Positions 17,196 through 25,599 of a stretch of 64,000 nucleotides of DNA are shown here, piece after piece. The DNA is from SZUA-370 sp034003955 (lineage in GTDB: Bacteria; Spirochaetota; Spirochaetia; Treponematales; UBA12059), in contig JAVEXO010000004.1 in NCBI GenBank assembly GCA_034003955.1, forward strand, positions 18,868 through 82,867, given 5' to 3'. The notes under the pieces are model-generated. The model searched no databases. It was not told the origin of the DNA and saw only the letters and a program-made list of their open reading frames with translations. Made by a program: the position numbers and the translations under genes. Positions within the stretch are counted from its first letter, which is position 1, and the number at the start of each line of letters is the position of its first letter.

Positions 17196-18248
17196 CTAGT
17201 CTTCAGACGCGGAGTCGGCGCTCAGGGTGTCGCCTAGCTGGCCACAGGCGCCCGAGACTCCTCTGCCACGTCGAGCGCGCCTTACGGTATTGATGCCTCG
17301 TCGTTCAAGCTCTGCCTCGAAGGCGGCGACCTCTCCAGGGGCAGGCTCCCGGTATGGCAATCCAGGGACTGGATTCCATGGTATGAGGTTGACTTGCACC
17401 TTAAGAGAACCTATCCAGCTGGCCATGGCCTCTGCGCTGGCTCTATCGGAGTTCTCTCCACCCATTATGGCGGCTTCCAGGGTTATCCTGTCTCCAGTCT
17501 TCTCCTGATAGTACGCAAGCGCCGATTTAAGTTGTGCCAGATTCCAGGTCTTGTTGACAGGCATGAGGGCGCTTCGCAGCTCGTCCCTGGCCGCAGTCAG
17601 AGACAGCGCTAGTCTCACATGAGGCCCCTTGTCTGCCAGATCCCGTATGCCTGGAACGACTCCACATGTTGAAATGGTTATCTTTCGCCTTGATATTGCC
17701 ATGCCGTCAGGGTGAGTAAAGATGACTATTGATTTCCTGAGCGCATCTATGTTGTCGAGAGGTTCCCCCATGCCCATGAATACAATATTGGAAGGGCGTC
17801 CGCGTATGGCACTCAGATGCAGGAACTGTTCAACTATCTCATCGGCACCCAGATTTCTAAGGAATCCAAGCGTACCGGTCTTGCAGAATGCGCATCCCAT
17901 GGGACAGCCGACCTGGGTAGAAAGGCAGGCGGTCATCCTGTCTTCTACGTCCACGAGCAGTACGGACTCTATGGCGGCTCCGTCCTCAAGACGTATCTTC
18001 AGCTTGACCGAGCCGTCATCGCCCTCTATCGATTCGGCGACACTGCTGGTGTATAGGCGCTGTGTCGACAGGCGTTCCCTGTCATCTGCCGACAGATTGC
18101 TCATGTCAGCGTAGGAAGCGACTCCGTGGGAGATCCAGGAAAACACCTGTTTACCTCGAAAAGAAGGACTCAGGGCCAGGCGCAGAGCCAGTTCCTCAGG
18201 CAGAAGGCCTGCAGGCCCTATGTCTCGAATGGAACGCTTAGGGCTCAC
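17196..18248 (-). CDS. rlmN: 23S rRNA (A2503-C2)/tRNA (A37-C2) methyltransferase
   Basis: Radical-SAM methyltransferase that makes 2-methyladenosine in 23S rRNA and some tRNAs. The iron-sulfur cysteines are C115, C119 and C122 (GCPMGCAFC); the catalytic cysteines are C108 (TACLSTQ) and the late Cys in GVSGACGQLGD. SSGV and SDRASAEAMA-type segments match the family; 350 residues is usual. Its start overlaps the TPR gene stop by 4 nt (ATGA), placing it last in a three-gene minus-strand unit. Confidence 0.96.
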   Translation of the reverse strand: MSPKRSIRDIGPAGLLPEELALRLALSPSFRGKQVFSWISHGVASYADMSNLSADDRERLSTQRLYTSSVAESIEGDDGSVKLKIRLEDGAAIESVLLVDVEDRMTACLSTQVGCPMGCAFCKTGTLGFLRNLGADEIVEQFLHLSAIRGRPSNIVFMGMGEPLDNIDALRKSIVIFTHPDGMAISRRKITISTCGVVPGIRDLADKGPHVRLALSLTAARDELRSALMPVNKTWNLAQLKSALAYYQEKTGDRITLEAAIMGGENSDRASAEAMASWIGSLKVQVNLIPWNPVPGLPYREPAPGEVAAFEAELERRGINTVRRARRGRGVSGACGQLGDTLSADSASED

Positions 18249-19387
18249 GTATTCTGTATCGAGGCCAAGAGTTCCTGGATATGTGGATTGCGTATGCCCA
18301 GGCGCATAAACTCCTGGAGGGTTTCCTCTGCCTTACGCTTTTCTCCCGTAGCCAGATAACATTCCGCTAATTCCAGGTGCAAGCGGTAGTTCTTGGCATC
18401 GTTCTGAACCAGGCGCTTGAGAGATTCTATGGCATCCTGAACCTTGCCCTGGAGCCTGGATATGGTTGCCAAGCCAAGCACGGCGTACACATCAAATTCT
18501 ATGTTTAAAGCACGCTCATAATAGTCTGTTGCTTCATCAAAACGATCCATGCTTCTGTAGGCATCGCCGGCTCGCGTCAGGATGACCTTGTTCTTTGAAT
18601 CCTTGTTGAGAATGAGGTTCCAGTAATCGAGGGAACGCTGTGGTTCTCCGGTACCCCGGTAACAGTCGGCTAAACCAAAGAGGGCGTAGAAGTTGTCGGG
18701 TTCCTTATGGAGTGCCTTCTCGAAGTAGGGTACTCCATGGTCGAATTGCTTTAGCTTACGATAGCAGTTCCCGATTGAGGTAAGAACCCTGATATCTACA
18801 GAGTCGCCTTGAGCGTCTACCATACGCTGCCAATAATGGAGTGCGTCCTTGTATTCCTTGAAATCGTAGTGGAGATGGCCGAGACCGATGAGGGCATAGG
18901 GGTTGTCGAACTCCATTTCAAGGACCCTGAGGTAAATGGCCTTTGATTTCCTGAAATCTCTAACCTTGCGGTAGGCATCGGCTATTCGGGTCAGAACGGT
19001 GATGTTCTTGCTATCATGAAGCAGGTACTGTTCCCATATCTCTATAGCCTTCTGGTACTGGTTAAGGGCCTTGTAGCAGTCCGCCAGGCCAAACAGGGCA
19101 TAGTTGTTACCAGGATGGTAGACAAGACATTTCTTGTAGTAATCTACCGCATCGCGATACGCAGAGCGTTTCCTGGCGGCATCTCCGAGACCTACGAGAG
19201 CGTAGTTATTCTCTGGGTCGTTTTCTAAAATAGTCTTGAAATTATTTTCAGCCTCGCCTAGGCGATTTTCTTTGAGATACTGATATCCCTTCTTTGAAAG
19301 ATCGGCAATCTCAAGGAGATCATTGTCTTCCTGTGCAGGATTGCCATCTTCAAGAGGGTTGTTGTTGTTTTTTATATCGTCGCTCAT
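18245..19387 (-). CDS. TPR protein with alternating repeat module
   Basis: 380 residues: an Asn/Glu-rich N-terminus (1-27) with no signal peptide, then about ten TPR units. Repeats alternate between two types, one beginning YAL(F/I)GL (residues 96, 164, 234, 301) and one beginning (V/I)LT (131, 201, 269), giving a ~69-residue two-TPR module repeated three times. It is a cytosolic scaffold by fold; its partner is unknown. The start shares a base with the stop of the upstream gene (TAATG) and the end overlaps rlmN, so all three are translationally coupled. Confidence 0.85.
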   Translation of the reverse strand: MSDDIKNNNNPLEDGNPAQEDNDLLEIADLSKKGYQYLKENRLGEAENNFKTILENDPENNYALVGLGDAARKRSAYRDAVDYYKKCLVYHPGNNYALFGLADCYKALNQYQKAIEIWEQYLLHDSKNITVLTRIADAYRKVRDFRKSKAIYLRVLEMEFDNPYALIGLGHLHYDFKEYKDALHYWQRMVDAQGDSVDIRVLTSIGNCYRKLKQFDHGVPYFEKALHKEPDNFYALFGLADCYRGTGEPQRSLDYWNLILNKDSKNKVILTRAGDAYRSMDRFDEATDYYERALNIEFDVYAVLGLATISRLQGKVQDAIESLKRLVQNDAKNYRLHLELAECYLATGEKRKAEETLQEFMRLGIRNPHIQELLASIQNT

Positions 19388-19722
19388 TATTCTTCCTTCT
19401 CGTTTAGCATTTCTCTCACGGCAAATGCGGCTTTCTCTATCAAGGCAGCGCTCCTGACAGTATCGTGAGATAGTTTAAACATCTTAAGCGCGTCTATTGG
19501 CCGTCCCGTGCCTAGATAGGATTCACCGACACGCATCAAGCCATCAGAATACCCCGTTGTCTGGAAAATACGTCGGGCAGATTCCACATCCCCGTTGTTA
19601 AACAAGACATTCCCTCGACGATTGAGCTGAACCTTTTGTTCAGAAGACAGTTCGCCATTAGGCTCGTCTACAGTCTTTATCAGTCCGCCATCAGGGAATT
19701 TTTCAAATAGCTTCTCGGTCAT
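19387..19722 (-). CDS. small helical protein, TPR-like, function unknown
   Basis: 111 residues, acidic, without signal peptide. The segment NRRGNVLFNNGDVESARRIF with GLMRVGESYLGTGRPIDALKMF reads as two TPR-like helical hairpins. GGAG precedes the ATG at good spacing and a clear promoter lies upstream. It is the first gene of the unit that continues with the TPR gene and rlmN. I do not recognise a named family. Confidence 0.75.
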   Translation of the reverse strand: MTEKLFEKFPDGGLIKTVDEPNGELSSEQKVQLNRRGNVLFNNGDVESARRIFQTTGYSDGLMRVGESYLGTGRPIDALKMFKLSHDTVRSAALIEKAAFAVREMLNEKEE

Positions 19723-19739
19723 TATGACTCCACAACTAG

Positions 19740-19768
19740 AATATAGACAACATCAATAAAATAATCAA
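19740..19768 (-). promoter_or_regulatory. promoter of the 111-aa/TPR/rlmN unit
   Basis: Minus strand: TTGATT (19768-19763), 17-bp spacer, TATATT (19745-19740). Leader of about 10-15 nt containing the GGAG that serves ATG 19722. Confidence 0.65.
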
Positions 19769-19811
19769 TTCAAGCTAAGTTACAGGAAGCCAATGTTTTT
19801 ATTAAAGCTCG

Positions 19812-19820
19812 TGGTATACT
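19812..19820 (+). promoter_or_regulatory. extended -10 promoter of a small ORF
   Basis: TGG followed by TATACT, an extended -10 element, 66 nt before ATG 19887. No convincing -35. Confidence 0.45.
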
Positions 19821-19886
19821 TAATAATAGACACGACATCACGGTTGGCGGAGACGCTTGGCGACACCGCGGGGAGGAGAGAGCTCG

Positions 19887-20054
19887 ATGGTATTTGAAGA
19901 GCTCGGACTCGAGCCTTTCGATTCTACAACAGCGGACGATATATACCCGGCTCTCACGAGCTTGCGACGTGAGGAAAACGAGGTTCTAGATGGAACAACC
20001 CTCAACTCGCTTGATAAAAGGCTCTCCAGGATCGTCAGATTGCTTGATAGATAG
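19887..20054 (+). CDS. small ORF, 55 residues, unknown
   Basis: ATG 19887 is preceded by a purine-rich GGGAGGAGAG (19871-19880) and by an extended -10 promoter, making a real small gene plausible. The product is acidic and helical, with the C-terminal segment LNSLDKRLSRIVRLLD suggesting an amphipathic helix. It stands alone between a divergent unit and the end of rsmD. No family is recognised. Confidence 0.5.
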   Translation: MVFEELGLEPFDSTTADDIYPALTSLRREENEVLDGTTLNSLDKRLSRIVRLLDR

Positions 20055-20067
20055 GCCATATTGCCGT

Positions 20068-20619
20068 TTATTCGGCTAGCCGGCAGTAGAATCTGACTAT
20101 TGACCTGCCGTAGGCGCGTTCGTCACAGACACGGAGTGTACCATGCTCGTTAGGCATGGCTTCCTCCTTGGGGTAGTGAATCAAGAGCCTCCCTCCCTGT
20201 TCCAGTAGGCCTTGCTCCGCGATGGATCGTATGATTTCTTGTTTATGGGCGTATGGAAAAGGTGGATCGCAAAAAATCACAGAAAAGCTTCGTTCACAGC
20301 GTAGTATGAAACGCTCGACGGGTACGCAGTGACAGTCTATGCGCACAGAGGCCATGGACACATTCTGTATGAGCAGGCCAAGTTTGGCACGGTCACGTTC
20401 TACGCAGGATACGTCGCTGGCTCCGCGGCTAGCCGCCTCTATGGCCATGATGCCCGAACCTGAAAAAAGATCAAGGAAAGAAAGACCACCGAGCGGGCCC
20501 AGGATTGAAAAGAGAGACTCCCGCATCCTGTCCATGGCCGGTCGTATCTCCAGGTCTCCCTTTGGAACCTCTATCCTGCGACCCTTGAGGGTGCCACCGG
20601 TGACTCGCAACCCACCCAT
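20068..20619 (-). CDS. rsmD: 16S rRNA (G966-N2)-methyltransferase
   Basis: Rossmann-fold methyltransferase acting on the small ribosomal subunit. The SAM-binding motif is FLDLFSGSGIMAIEAASRGA and the catalytic motif is CDPPF; the N-terminus (MGGLRVTGGTLKGRRIEVP) and RPAMDRMRESLFSIL segment are typical of RsmD. 183 residues is the family size. It follows smpB by 2 nt on the same strand. Confidence 0.93.
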   Translation of the reverse strand: MGGLRVTGGTLKGRRIEVPKGDLEIRPAMDRMRESLFSILGPLGGLSFLDLFSGSGIMAIEAASRGASDVSCVERDRAKLGLLIQNVSMASVRIDCHCVPVERFILRCERSFSVIFCDPPFPYAHKQEIIRSIAEQGLLEQGGRLLIHYPKEEAMPNEHGTLRVCDERAYGRSIVRFYCRLAE

Positions 20620-20621
20620 AG

Positions 20622-21080
20622 TCAGTGCTGTCTATCCCGGAACTCGCGCTGAATATCGCGCTGGACGTCGCGTTCCTTTATGGCTTCCCTCTTGTCGGAG
20701 AATTTCTTGCCCCTGCACAGTCCAAGCTCTACCTTGACTCGGCCCTTCCTGAAGTGAAAGTCGAGAGGAATAAGGGTGTACCCCTTGTCATTGACTCGAC
20801 GTTCAAGGCGCTTTAGCTCCTGGGCGTGAGCCAGGAGTTTCTTGGGCCGGTCGGGGTCATGATTGAATATGGAACTGCAGGTGTACTCGGCTATGTGTAC
20901 ATTTTTTAGCCAGAGCTCGCCCTTGTCGAAGGCCGCATATCCATCGGGGAACGAGACCCTGCCTGAGCGCAGGGATTTTACCTCCGAACCCTGAAGCTCT
21001 ACACCGCATTCAAGGCTCTCCTCTATCGTATAATCGAAACGCGCCCTTCTGTTGAGCGCTATTATCTTTATACCGTCCAT
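20622..21080 (-). CDS. smpB: SsrA-binding protein SmpB
   Basis: Binds tmRNA and delivers it to stalled ribosomes in trans-translation. Diagnostic segments are NRRARFDYTIEESLECGVEL, GSEVKSLRSGRVSFPDGYA and LHRAHA-equivalent IAEYTCSSIFNHDPDRPKKLLAH; the basic C-terminal tail (GKKFSDKREAIKERD, then Arg-rich) is present. 152 residues. It lies 1 nt from the PEGA/SUMF1 gene upstream. tmRNA itself is not in the window. Confidence 0.96.
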   Translation of the reverse strand: MDGIKIIALNRRARFDYTIEESLECGVELQGSEVKSLRSGRVSFPDGYAAFDKGELWLKNVHIAEYTCSSIFNHDPDRPKKLLAHAQELKRLERRVNDKGYTLIPLDFHFRKGRVKVELGLCRGKKFSDKREAIKERDVQRDIQREFRDRQH

Positions 21081-21081
21081 G

Positions 21082-22617
21082 TTACTCCGAATCCTCTACT
21101 AGAACAATCCTGAAGCCCAGGTGAGCCGAGCACTCAGTCTCACGCATGGCGCCACGGGAAGTCAGGTTTACAAGATCCTGGCGGTTTGCCCAGCATCCCC
21201 CTCTGACGACGGCTTCTTCGGAGGGGTAGAGTTCTCTGCCAAAACTGCCCGCAGCCGGGTTGGTGGCATACGAGTCCAGGCACCATTCCCATACATTTCC
21301 TAGCATGCCCTTGAGGCCGGCGGCATCATAGGGTAGGCGGATGGGAGCCACAGGTCCTGTCCTGCCGTCGTTGGCCAGTATCGCGCCTTTTGAGGCCGAT
21401 GCACCTGACGCCGCCGCGGCCAGGGCCCATTGGGCCTCGCTTGGCAAGGTGAATCGATAGCCTTTGGGAGCCTGTCTGCTTAGCCATGCACAGTAGGCCA
21501 TGGCTGCAGGGCGGGATACATAGCGCAGTACATCCTCGTCATCTGCCTCATTGAAACCCTTAAGATACAAGGAATCTGCCAGGCCGGAGGCGTTGAGGTT
21601 CTGTACAGCCTCCGCTCTCCATTCAGGGTGGGCGGCAACGAAGCGTCTGAATTGTCCGACGGTAGTTTCTGAGGATGCTATCAAGTATGATGCGAGCGGG
21701 ACCCTGACTGGCAAGGAGGCTCCTGCCTTTATGACAGAAAATCCTGGCTCTATACGCAGGAATTCTTCACCGGCTATGAACGAAGATGGACCTGTTGTGG
21801 GTTTCGTCTCCACCATGGATCGCGCCTGCTCAAGTATGGCCTTATATGCAGGCATTGCCTCAAGCGTCTTCCGTAGCGACTCCGGAGCCAGGCTCGCCAG
21901 CACCGCGATGGAACCAGGCTCTCTAGACAGCTCGGTTTCCAGTGTCTTTACAATCCTGCCAAGCGTGAGTGGCGTCAGGCTTGCCGATTTGCCGTATGCA
22001 ATGGCCGTAGCCCGTATGCCGTCACGAAGCGAGGGGGCGTTGGCGCTGTATGACAAGGCGGCACCTGCCAGACCTTCGCTATCCATGGTCTCAGGATGTG
22101 TGCTGGCGGCTATTGCAGCCTCGGATAGAACCATGGGTAGTTGATATGATTCACTCGGCGTGCCTGCAAGAGCCCAGGCCGCGTAGGCCTTCATGCCGTC
22201 AGCCAGAATAGACGCATCAGGCTTCTGCTCCAAGGCTGTTGTTAGGCTTGTTCGTGGCTTTACAAAGAGCGTGCCTATGAAACGGCCCTTGACGCTTATT
22301 GATCGCTCGTAGACCTGGAATCCTGGCCGTTCTATCCTTATTGATTTATCGCCGTTAGCCACAAAGACATCACAGGGTGCGCTGCCTTTATAGACATCGT
22401 CTATGTACACGGCGGATCCAGGGGGGTCGATGATGAAGGAGAACGTGACGCCTGGACGCCGCAAGCCAGGATACAGGAGGAGGAGCGCCGCTAGAATCAA
22501 AACGGCGGCTCCGTAGAGCCCTGCGAGGTAGACTCGGGGTGTGATGCCGAGTATTGATTTCAGACGGACAGAGGCTTCGTCGATATCATGCTGGGTTATC
22601 ATCTTATCGTCGTTCAT
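21082..22617 (-). CDS. membrane-anchored PEGA plus SUMF1-type protein
   Basis: 511 residues from ATG 22617. A cytoplasmic N-terminus is followed by one membrane helix (about 28-50), a PEGA domain (DPPGSAVYIDDVYKGSAPC), a helical middle and a C-terminal formylglycine-generating-enzyme-like (SUMF1) domain with GNVWEWCLDSY, VVRGGCW and HLGFRIV. The cysteine pair of true formylglycine enzymes is not both present, so it is probably a non-catalytic ligand-binding version. It would face the periplasm. An ideal promoter puts the transcript start at or next to the ATG. Confidence 0.8.
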   Translation of the reverse strand: MNDDKMITQHDIDEASVRLKSILGITPRVYLAGLYGAAVLILAALLLLYPGLRRPGVTFSFIIDPPGSAVYIDDVYKGSAPCDVFVANGDKSIRIERPGFQVYERSISVKGRFIGTLFVKPRTSLTTALEQKPDASILADGMKAYAAWALAGTPSESYQLPMVLSEAAIAASTHPETMDSEGLAGAALSYSANAPSLRDGIRATAIAYGKSASLTPLTLGRIVKTLETELSREPGSIAVLASLAPESLRKTLEAMPAYKAILEQARSMVETKPTTGPSSFIAGEEFLRIEPGFSVIKAGASLPVRVPLASYLIASSETTVGQFRRFVAAHPEWRAEAVQNLNASGLADSLYLKGFNEADDEDVLRYVSRPAAMAYCAWLSRQAPKGYRFTLPSEAQWALAAAASGASASKGAILANDGRTGPVAPIRLPYDAAGLKGMLGNVWEWCLDSYATNPAAGSFGRELYPSEEAVVRGGCWANRQDLVNLTSRGAMRETECSAHLGFRIVLVEDSE

Positions 22618-22623
22618 CGCGGG

Positions 22624-22653
22624 ATTATATGAGCCGGTGGCGAGGCTTGTCAA
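22624..22653 (-). promoter_or_regulatory. consensus sigma-70 promoter of the PEGA/SUMF1 gene
   Basis: Minus strand: TTGACA (22653-22648), 18-bp spacer, TATAAT (22629-22624), then 6 nt to ATG 22617. Both hexamers match consensus exactly. There is no room for a Shine-Dalgarno in the transcript. Confidence 0.75.
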
Positions 22654-22675
22654 CGCGACTGAAAGATGGTAGCCT
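22647..22675 (+). promoter_or_regulatory. candidate promoter of lepB1, overlapping the divergent one
   Basis: Plus strand: TTGTCA (22647-22652), 17-bp spacer, TAGCCT (22670-22675), then 7 nt to ATG 22683. The -10 is weak. The -35 occupies the same bases as the -35 of the divergent minus-strand promoter. Confidence 0.4.
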
Positions 22676-22682
22676 CATTGCG

Positions 22683-23648
22683 ATGGACGCACATACCGAC
22701 TTTATAGCGTCGCTGGAGTCATTCACCGAGCGCGCCTTGACGCGCCGTAAGAAGCGCCGGCTCGCCCAGAAGATGAAACAACAAGCCAAACATTGGCTTA
22801 GGGATTGGGCCGAGGCCATACTCTGGGCCGTCTGCATGGTGCTTCTCATCAACCAATATCTCTTCCAGATGTATCGCATACCTTCAGGATCAATGTCAGG
22901 AACCCTCGAGATAGGCGACATGATATTCGTCAACAAGTTAGTCTATGGGCCGGAATTGCTTCCGGGTGTGGCCAAGATGCCTGGTTTCAGGCATGCGGAA
23001 CGAGGAGAGGTTATTGTCTTTGAGAACCCCTCCTACCTGTCAAAAGGGCCTGTCTTTACGATACTGCAACAATTTGTATACATGGCTACACTTACGCTGG
23101 TCGACATAGATCTAGACGAGATGGGTCAGCCACGGGTTCACTACCTCATAAAACGAGCCATAGGCGTGGGGGGCGATACCGTCCGTGTGGCAGACGGAGA
23201 GGTGAGCTTTCGCTTCAAGGGAAGTTCTGATTGGATATCGGAGCGCGAATATCAAACGATTTCAGGTTTTTCCTATCCTCTGAGACGCATGGTCAAGCCA
23301 GAAGACTATGATGCCATCCATGAGGCCGGACGCATGGCCGCACTCGTCGATATGGGAATAGAGAAATCGACAGCTGCCATGAAATATAATCCATACGACG
23401 ATCAGGCCTTCAACGCCTCGAGGTTGCATGAATTAGCCGCCGCATACCCTCATGATGCACGCATTGTGGCCGAGGACAGGAAGATTCGATCGGGTTGGTT
23501 CATACCTGAGGACAGGGTGTTCCCTATGGGCGATAATCGCGATAATTCAAAGGATGCCCGCTGGTTTGGAGCCGTTGCACGCAAGAAGGTGCTTGGGCAT
23601 GCCCTGTTTGTCTACTGGCCACTCAATAGACTTGGCAGCATAGAGTAA
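22683..23648 (+). CDS. lepB: signal peptidase I, first of two
   Basis: Membrane serine protease that cuts signal peptides from exported proteins. From ATG 22683 a basic N-terminus leads to one membrane helix (about 42-60), then box B with catalytic Ser70 (RIPSGSM), the Lys general base in YLIKRAIGVGGDTV, and box E GDNRDNSKDARWFG. About 110 residues separate boxes D and E, longer than usual, holding a helical insert. 321 residues. It may also start upstream at ATG 22629. A second signal peptidase follows 5 nt downstream. Confidence 0.92.
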   Translation: MDAHTDFIASLESFTERALTRRKKRRLAQKMKQQAKHWLRDWAEAILWAVCMVLLINQYLFQMYRIPSGSMSGTLEIGDMIFVNKLVYGPELLPGVAKMPGFRHAERGEVIVFENPSYLSKGPVFTILQQFVYMATLTLVDIDLDEMGQPRVHYLIKRAIGVGGDTVRVADGEVSFRFKGSSDWISEREYQTISGFSYPLRRMVKPEDYDAIHEAGRMAALVDMGIEKSTAAMKYNPYDDQAFNASRLHELAAAYPHDARIVAEDRKIRSGWFIPEDRVFPMGDNRDNSKDARWFGAVARKKVLGHALFVYWPLNRLGSIE

Positions 23649-23653
23649 ATGTC

Positions 23654-24385
23654 ATGAAACGCGTGCAATCCTTCGAGGAATCCAGGCGTAGACGTTCACT
23701 CCTCTTTAAGCTACTCAAGTACGTTGCGATCCTGTTCCTGCTGTTTGAGTTGTTTACCGCCTTTGCCTACAAATCATTGATTGTCGGTTCTTCCTCTATG
23801 AAACCCACCATCAGTCCTGGAGACAGGGTGATAGTCGCAACATCGGCATACGGTGTGCTCAATCCATTTACAGGGAGGCGAGCCGTCTTCAAGGCACCAC
23901 AGCGTGGAGACATGGTTCTTATGAACCTACCATCATCGAAGGCTCGCTCATGGCATCATAGGTTCCTCGATTCGGTATTCAGGTTCGTGACCTTCCAGCG
24001 TCTAGGAGCTCCTGGCTATGGATCAGCCCATAAAGATGTTCCTGTCATAAAACGTGTTGTAGCAGGTCCGGGTGATACCGTCATGATGGAAGGATTCATA
24101 GTCTATGTTAAAGCCGTAGGCTCGGCTCATTTCCTCACAGAGTATGAACTGTCTGGCGGTGACTACGACATAGTAGGTGGCCAGCTCGTTGAGGGCTGGA
24201 CAAAGGATATGCCGCTTGCCGGTTCAATGAATGCTCTGGATTTGGGGCCCGACGAATTTTTCGTTGTAGGTGACAATCGATACGCCAGTTCCGATTCCAG
24301 ATTCTATGGTTCGGTGCTGTCGAGCGAGTTGATAGGCAGAATAGTGCTTAGATATTGGCCTCTTGACCGTATGATGAAGCTGTAG
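23654..24385 (+). CDS. signal peptidase I, second of two
   Basis: A smaller paralogue of the preceding gene: basic N-terminus, one membrane helix (about 19-39), catalytic Ser48 in VGSSSMKPTI, Lys base in VIKRVVAGPGDTV and box E VVGDNRYASSDSRFYG. 243 residues. The low identity to its neighbour suggests old duplication and possibly different substrates, for instance lipoprotein-rich versus ordinary exported clients; that is inference. Confidence 0.92.
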   Translation: MKRVQSFEESRRRRSLLFKLLKYVAILFLLFELFTAFAYKSLIVGSSSMKPTISPGDRVIVATSAYGVLNPFTGRRAVFKAPQRGDMVLMNLPSSKARSWHHRFLDSVFRFVTFQRLGAPGYGSAHKDVPVIKRVVAGPGDTVMMEGFIVYVKAVGSAHFLTEYELSGGDYDIVGGQLVEGWTKDMPLAGSMNALDLGPDEFFVVGDNRYASSDSRFYGSVLSSELIGRIVLRYWPLDRMMKL

Positions 24386-24396
24386 GCACGGCATAG

Positions 24397-25599
24397 ATGC
24401 TTCCTTCTCTCTATGTGCATGTTCCCTTCTGCTCCTCACGATGCACGTATTGCGATTTTTATAGCAAAGCCATGTCCCCTGCCTCCATACGGGTCGCCTC
24501 CGAGTCATGGCTTCTGGCTATCAGCCGCCATCTCGAACTATTTACGAGGCGTTTTGGCAGCGATGGTTTTAAAACCATATACATCGGTGGCGGCACCCCT
24601 TCCTGGCTGCCTCAAGACATCCTCAGAAACACCCTGCAGCTGATTGGAGGGTATGCCTCGGCATCGGGGCAGGAAGCCCTGGAATGGACGGTAGAGGCTA
24701 ATCCAGAGGATATCGATGAAACCTTCCTGTCTATACTCGCTGGCTCTGGCGTAGGACGCTTAAGCATCGGTGTGCAGAGTCTACAGGATGAGGCGAGGAG
24801 GCTAGCCGGGCGAAGGGGTAGTGCAAGCCTCATCAAAGAGCGCCTGGAGTCTATAGCATCACTCTGGCATGGTAGATGGTCTTGCGATCTTATCTTTGGC
24901 TTGCCTGGGCAGAGCCCTGAAGGCCTGGCTAATGATGTAGTATCCCTGACAGGATTAGGGATAGGTCACGTATCGCTGTATGAGCTGACACTAGAGCCAG
25001 CTAGCCCCTTGTCTGGATCGGTGCAAGACGGCAGTGTCCTTCTCCCCGATGAAGACGAGCGTGCGGATGCCTACGATGCGGCTTCAGAGGCTCTCATCAA
25101 TGCTGGGTTTAATCGCTATGAGGTTTCTAATTGGGCATTACCCACAGAAGCATGCATGCATAACGAGGTATACTGGGAGATGGGAGACTGGTTGGCACTT
25201 GGTCCCTCTGGTGTAGGCAACATGAGACAGGGTGACACATCGTTCCTCAGGATGGAGAACGCCTCCAACGACGAAGAGTATAGGCATGACCCTACAGGCT
25301 CGTGTATAGAAAGCACCATAGCTGGCAAGGATGCAGCCTTCGAGTGCCTCCTTACTTCATTGCGAACAACGAAAGGATGCGATTTGTCCAGGTTCAAGGA
25401 ACGATTCTTCATCGATCCAATTGCCGTTTTTGGGTCTCTGCATCAAGCATTTCCTGAGCTCATACACCTGGATGGCTCATCATGGAAGGCTACACAGCGA
25501 GGTCTCGATACCCTCAATATTCTCTTGGTGGCCGCCCTGAGGCATGCAGACCAGTATTATGCTTTTATCGATGATGAGCGAGGAGAGCCACTAACATGA
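24397..25599 (+). CDS. hemW: HemW-like radical SAM protein
   Basis: Radical-SAM protein related to coproporphyrinogen III dehydrogenase but in the HemW class, which binds haem and is implicated in haem insertion or trafficking. The cluster cysteines are C12, C16 and C19 (PFCSSRCTYCDF); TIYIGGGTPSWLP, EANPEDID, RLSIGVQSLQ and DLIFGLPGQ follow in family order. The C-terminal HemW domain is present; 400 residues. The CxxxCxxC is followed by Asp-Phe, as in HemW, and not by the extra Cys of HemN. Stop overlaps pdxY (ATGA). Confidence 0.9.
   Translation: MLPSLYVHVPFCSSRCTYCDFYSKAMSPASIRVASESWLLAISRHLELFTRRFGSDGFKTIYIGGGTPSWLPQDILRNTLQLIGGYASASGQEALEWTVEANPEDIDETFLSILAGSGVGRLSIGVQSLQDEARRLAGRRGSASLIKERLESIASLWHGRWSCDLIFGLPGQSPEGLANDVVSLTGLGIGHVSLYELTLEPASPLSGSVQDGSVLLPDEDERADAYDAASEALINAGFNRYEVSNWALPTEACMHNEVYWEMGDWLALGPSGVGNMRQGDTSFLRMENASNDEEYRHDPTGSCIESTIAGKDAAFECLLTSLRTTKGCDLSRFKERFFIDPIAVFGSLHQAFPELIHLDGSSWKATQRGLDTLNILLVAALRHADQYYAFIDDERGEPLT

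Noticed and set aside
21551..22144. Plus-strand frame of 197 codons inside the PEGA/SUMF1 gene
   Set aside because: The minus-strand frame carries recognisable domains; this one has no ribosome site or homology.
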